A stretch of DNA of 64,000 bases from VRUE01 sp963732225 (lineage in GTDB: Bacteria > Actinomycetota > Thermoleophilia > Solirubrobacterales > 70-9): positions 992,001-1,056,000 of the forward strand of contig CAVSYR010000002.1 in assembly GCA_963732225.1 (NCBI GenBank). The letters are read 5' to 3'. A program made the position numbers and the translations under genes. The notes under the pieces are model-generated. The model saw only the letters and a list, made by a program, of their open reading frames with translations, was not told the DNA's origin and made no database searches. Shown in pieces: positions 62,160-64,000 of the stretch. How positions within the stretch are numbered: the stretch's first letter is position 1; each line of letters begins with the position of its first letter.

Positions 62160-62729
62160 ATGACCCACAGAGGAGCGATGCCGAGTCTGCCGGCGATCAT
62201 GGAAAGCTGGGCGGCCCTGGAGATCGAGGATTTGGAGGAGGTCTTTCCCCGCATTCGGGTTCCCAGCATCGGCTGGGGAGAGCCACTCTGCTTTCGATGC
62301 GGTTGGCTGGCCCCAGTTCCCGACGCGGCTTGTTTTAAGGATTTGGATGCCGATCTAGCGATCAGGAAGGCCTGGAAAGGGGCGTCGGGGTGGCTGGAAC
62401 GTGCTCATCTCCAAGATCACGCGTACGGGGGTTCGTCCGACGCCCTCAACCTGGTTCCACTCTGCGTCATCTGCCATGAGCAGCAGCCACCGTGCGAGAC
62501 GCGTGAGCAGGGAATCGCTTTTGTGAATAGCGAGCCTCGCGCCGCTCAAATGGTGGGGCTGGTCCAGATGCACACGGATACGTTCGCGCGCAAATTGCCT
62601 CGCCCGGGCCGGAGCGAGGCCCTGCGCAAAATGCTGCGCGCCCAGGCCGCCGTTGGGGTGGCGATGTCCCAGGCCTTCTACGAACTTCAAGAGAAAATGC
62701 GAAGCAGCGAAGAGGATGCGGACCCGTAG
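62160..62729 (+). CDS. HNH-domain protein
   Basis: 189 residues from ATG 62160, with GAGGAGGA 7 bases before it. The HNH site is WLERAHLQDHAYGG, SSDALNLVPLCVICHEQQ, with a CFRCG knuckle before it as zinc partner. The last 80 residues are helical and unassigned. Codon use is less GC-biased than the surroundings and it sits directly 3' of a tRNA gene, which suggests arrival by integration, although no attachment repeat is visible. Confidence 0.72.
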   Translation: MTHRGAMPSLPAIMESWAALEIEDLEEVFPRIRVPSIGWGEPLCFRCGWLAPVPDAACFKDLDADLAIRKAWKGASGWLERAHLQDHAYGGSSDALNLVPLCVICHEQQPPCETREQGIAFVNSEPRAAQMVGLVQMHTDTFARKLPRPGRSEALRKMLRAQAAVGVAMSQAFYELQEKMRSSEEDADP

Positions 62730-62800
62730 GGATTCACGGTGTTATGTCCCCTGAATGCTTATCGCTCAGGGGATAACAGGAACGTGCCGATAGTGGCGAT

Positions 62801-63112
62801 GTGAATCGTCCCGAAATCGGTCAAAAAGATCGACGGGTTGAACGGGTCCTGTTTGAAACCGATCGACAGCGGATCGTTGGTGACGTGACGCTGCCGCCGG
62901 AGGGCTATCAGAGCCGTTTCTCGGACTCGCTCAACCGTCCTGACGTTACTTTCATCCCGGTCGTCAACGCGGAGATCTCCTCGTTGATGGGGGGTGACGT
63001 CGAGCGCCGGCCGTTCGTCGTCGTCTGCAAGTCCCACGTGCGCATCGCCTATCCGCTCGATGCGAATGGTGGCCCGGCTGCGCCCGGTCCACCGGCTCAG
63101 CCGCTGGCCTAG
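62801..63112 (+). CDS. small conserved protein (DUF6812-like)
   Basis: 103 residues from GTG 62801. The pattern RVLFETDRQRIVGDVTLPPE then RFSDSLNRPDVTFIPVVNAE looks like a small beta-barrel family annotated as unknown; I believe DUF6812 is the matching name but cannot check. A Pro-rich tail ends it. It converges on the next gene with a four-base overlap. Confidence 0.68.
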   Translation: MNRPEIGQKDRRVERVLFETDRQRIVGDVTLPPEGYQSRFSDSLNRPDVTFIPVVNAEISSLMGGDVERRPFVVVCKSHVRIAYPLDANGGPAAPGPPAQPLA

Positions 63113-63312
63113 GCGCGGGCGCGGCGCTCGCGGCTGCCGCGAGCGTAGGAGCCGAGGTCGAAGACGAAGGCGAGGATGACGATGAACCACTCGAAGCCGT
63201 TGACCCCGTTCGTGCCCGTGCTCCACATCACCGCGTAGGCGAGCGTCGTCCAGGGCAGCAGGAAGAAGCCGAGGAAGGGGACGAACCAGCTGTCGAAGGC
63301 GCGGCTGAGCAT
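63109..63312 (-). CDS. small membrane protein, N terminus uncertain
   Basis: 67 residues from ATG 63312, with helices FVPFLGFFLLPWTTLAYAVM and FEWFIVILAFVFDLG. The frame stays open upstream to a TAG near 63396 and encodes another good helix (GCFVVLFALISPRLALFALW), but that stretch has no ATG, GTG or TTG; an ATC at 63387 or a CTG would be needed. The true protein may be about 92 residues. Function unknown. Confidence 0.6.
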   Translation of the reverse strand: MLSRAFDSWFVPFLGFFLLPWTTLAYAVMWSTGTNGVNGFEWFIVILAFVFDLGSYARGSRERRARA

Positions 63313-63473
63313 GTCGCTGAAGAGCCAGAGCGCGAACAGCGCCAGGCGGGGCGAGATCAGGGCGAAGAGGACGACGAAGCAGCCGATGCGCTCACGCTAC
63401 CCGCTCGGGCTGTCGCCGTCACGGAATCGCAAGAACTGGGCGCTAAGGTCGGTAGCGACGAAAAGGAGACGCG

Positions 63474-64000
63474 ATGAACCGACTTGGCAAGCTGATGACG
63501 ATGCTGAATCCCGAGAAGACGCAGATGCCCGCGGCCGAGGACGCGCTGCCGGGGCGCAGTGATCCCGCCTTTGACGTTCCCGAGCGCCACGCCGTGCTCG
63601 ACACGCCGTTGCAGCCGCCCTTCCCGGATGGGACCGAGGTCGCCTACTTCGCCCTCGGTTGCTTCTGGGGCGCGGAGCGGCTCTTCTGGGGGATCGACGG
63701 CGTCTACACGACGGCAGTCGGCTACATGAACGGGACCACGCCGAACCCGACCTACGACGAGGTCTGCAGCGGCAAGACCGGCCACGCCGAGGCGGTGCTG
63801 GTCGCCTTCGATCCGGCCAAGGTCGCCTATACCCGACTGCTCGAGGTCTTCTTCGAGGAGCACGACCCGACCCAGGGGATGCGCCAGGGCAATGACGTCG
63901 GCACCCAGTACCGCTCCGGGATCTACTTCGCCAACGACGGCCAGAAGGCGACGGCGGAGATGGCGTCGCGGGCCTATGACGAGGACCTGCGCGCGGCCGG
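63474..64000 (+). CDS. msrA: peptide-methionine (S)-S-oxide reductase (3' end outside the window)
   Basis: ATG 63474 with AAAAGGAGA upstream; 175 codons are visible before the right edge. The catalytic Cys is in ALGCFWGAERLFWGIDGVY, followed by TAVGYMNGTTPNPTYDEVCS and FFEEHDPTQGMRQGNDVGTQ, YRSGIYF. The N-terminal 50 residues before the fold are variable. Repairs oxidised methionine in proteins. Confidence 0.94.
   Translation, partial: MNRLGKLMTMLNPEKTQMPAAEDALPGRSDPAFDVPERHAVLDTPLQPPFPDGTEVAYFALGCFWGAERLFWGIDGVYTTAVGYMNGTTPNPTYDEVCSGKTGHAEAVLVAFDPAKVAYTRLLEVFFEEHDPTQGMRQGNDVGTQYRSGIYFANDGQKATAEMASRAYDEDLRAA

Noticed and set aside
62759..63226. 155-residue minus-strand open frame
   Set aside because: Antisense to the DUF6812-like gene and Arg-rich; the plus-strand frame has the coherent protein.

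Overview
The window is a very GC-rich bacterial chromosome segment. Gene content points to Actinomycetota, most likely class Thermoleophilia (Solirubrobacterales-like): a GuaB3-type IMPDH paralogue before guaA, a c-di-AMP riboswitch on an M23 peptidase, a DUF3352-type lipoprotein, an rpsI with a long acidic N-terminal tail, and many GTG/TTG starts. The taxonomic call is an inference from gene content; no 16S gene is present.

Layout. 1-5.7 kb: end of guaB3, guaA, a membrane protein, then a minus-strand run of two alpha/beta hydrolases and a lactonase-like enzyme with a divergent TetR regulator and paired operators. 6.3-18.9 kb: M23 peptidase with its riboswitch, then a plus-strand housekeeping run (rplM, rpsI, glmM, glmS, lipoprotein, acpS, nnr, CBS protein, alr, tRNA nucleotidyltransferase, infA). 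18.9-22.9 kb: a PqqD-like / HprK-like kinase / glycosyltransferase / nucleotidyltransferase cluster that looks like an unassigned peptide- or sugar-modification system. 22.1-26.6 kb: glycosyltransferase, GH63-type hydrolase and a DrrAB-like ABC exporter. 26.7-29.7 kb: a secreted orphan, a 450-bp nest of inverted repeats, a zinc-ribbon protein and a GT4 enzyme.

29.8-41.3 kb is the respiratory region. One side holds a normal aa3-type oxidase operon (ctaC, ctaD, ctaE) interleaved with HUP/universal-stress-like proteins. The other side, transcribed the opposite way, holds ctaA, a dihaem cytochrome c lipoprotein, ctaB, a subunit IV-like protein, an unlisted 28-residue membrane peptide, and second copies of subunits I and II. 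These second copies have lost almost every metal ligand (CuA cysteines; CuB and haem a3 histidines; one haem a histidine). This coupled 'pseudo-oxidase' is the most striking content of the window.

41.3-64 kb: PAP2 phosphatase, UPF0104/LPG-synthase-type membrane protein, trxB; a lower-GC island with DUF262 + HEPN genes and a Phd/PIN toxin-antitoxin pair (44.5-47.1 kb); greA; UBP zinc finger; secreted YWTD-repeat protein; a beta-oxidation cluster (one frameshifted thiolase); MFS exporter with divergent HxlR regulator and operators; peroxiredoxin; an operon of DUF1015, PduO-type adenosyltransferase, OsmC, SDR and a NUDIX hydrolase; tRNA-Pro(UGG); an HNH protein; and msrA running off the right edge. 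A structured 100-bp element occurs twice (37.4 and 58.85 kb).
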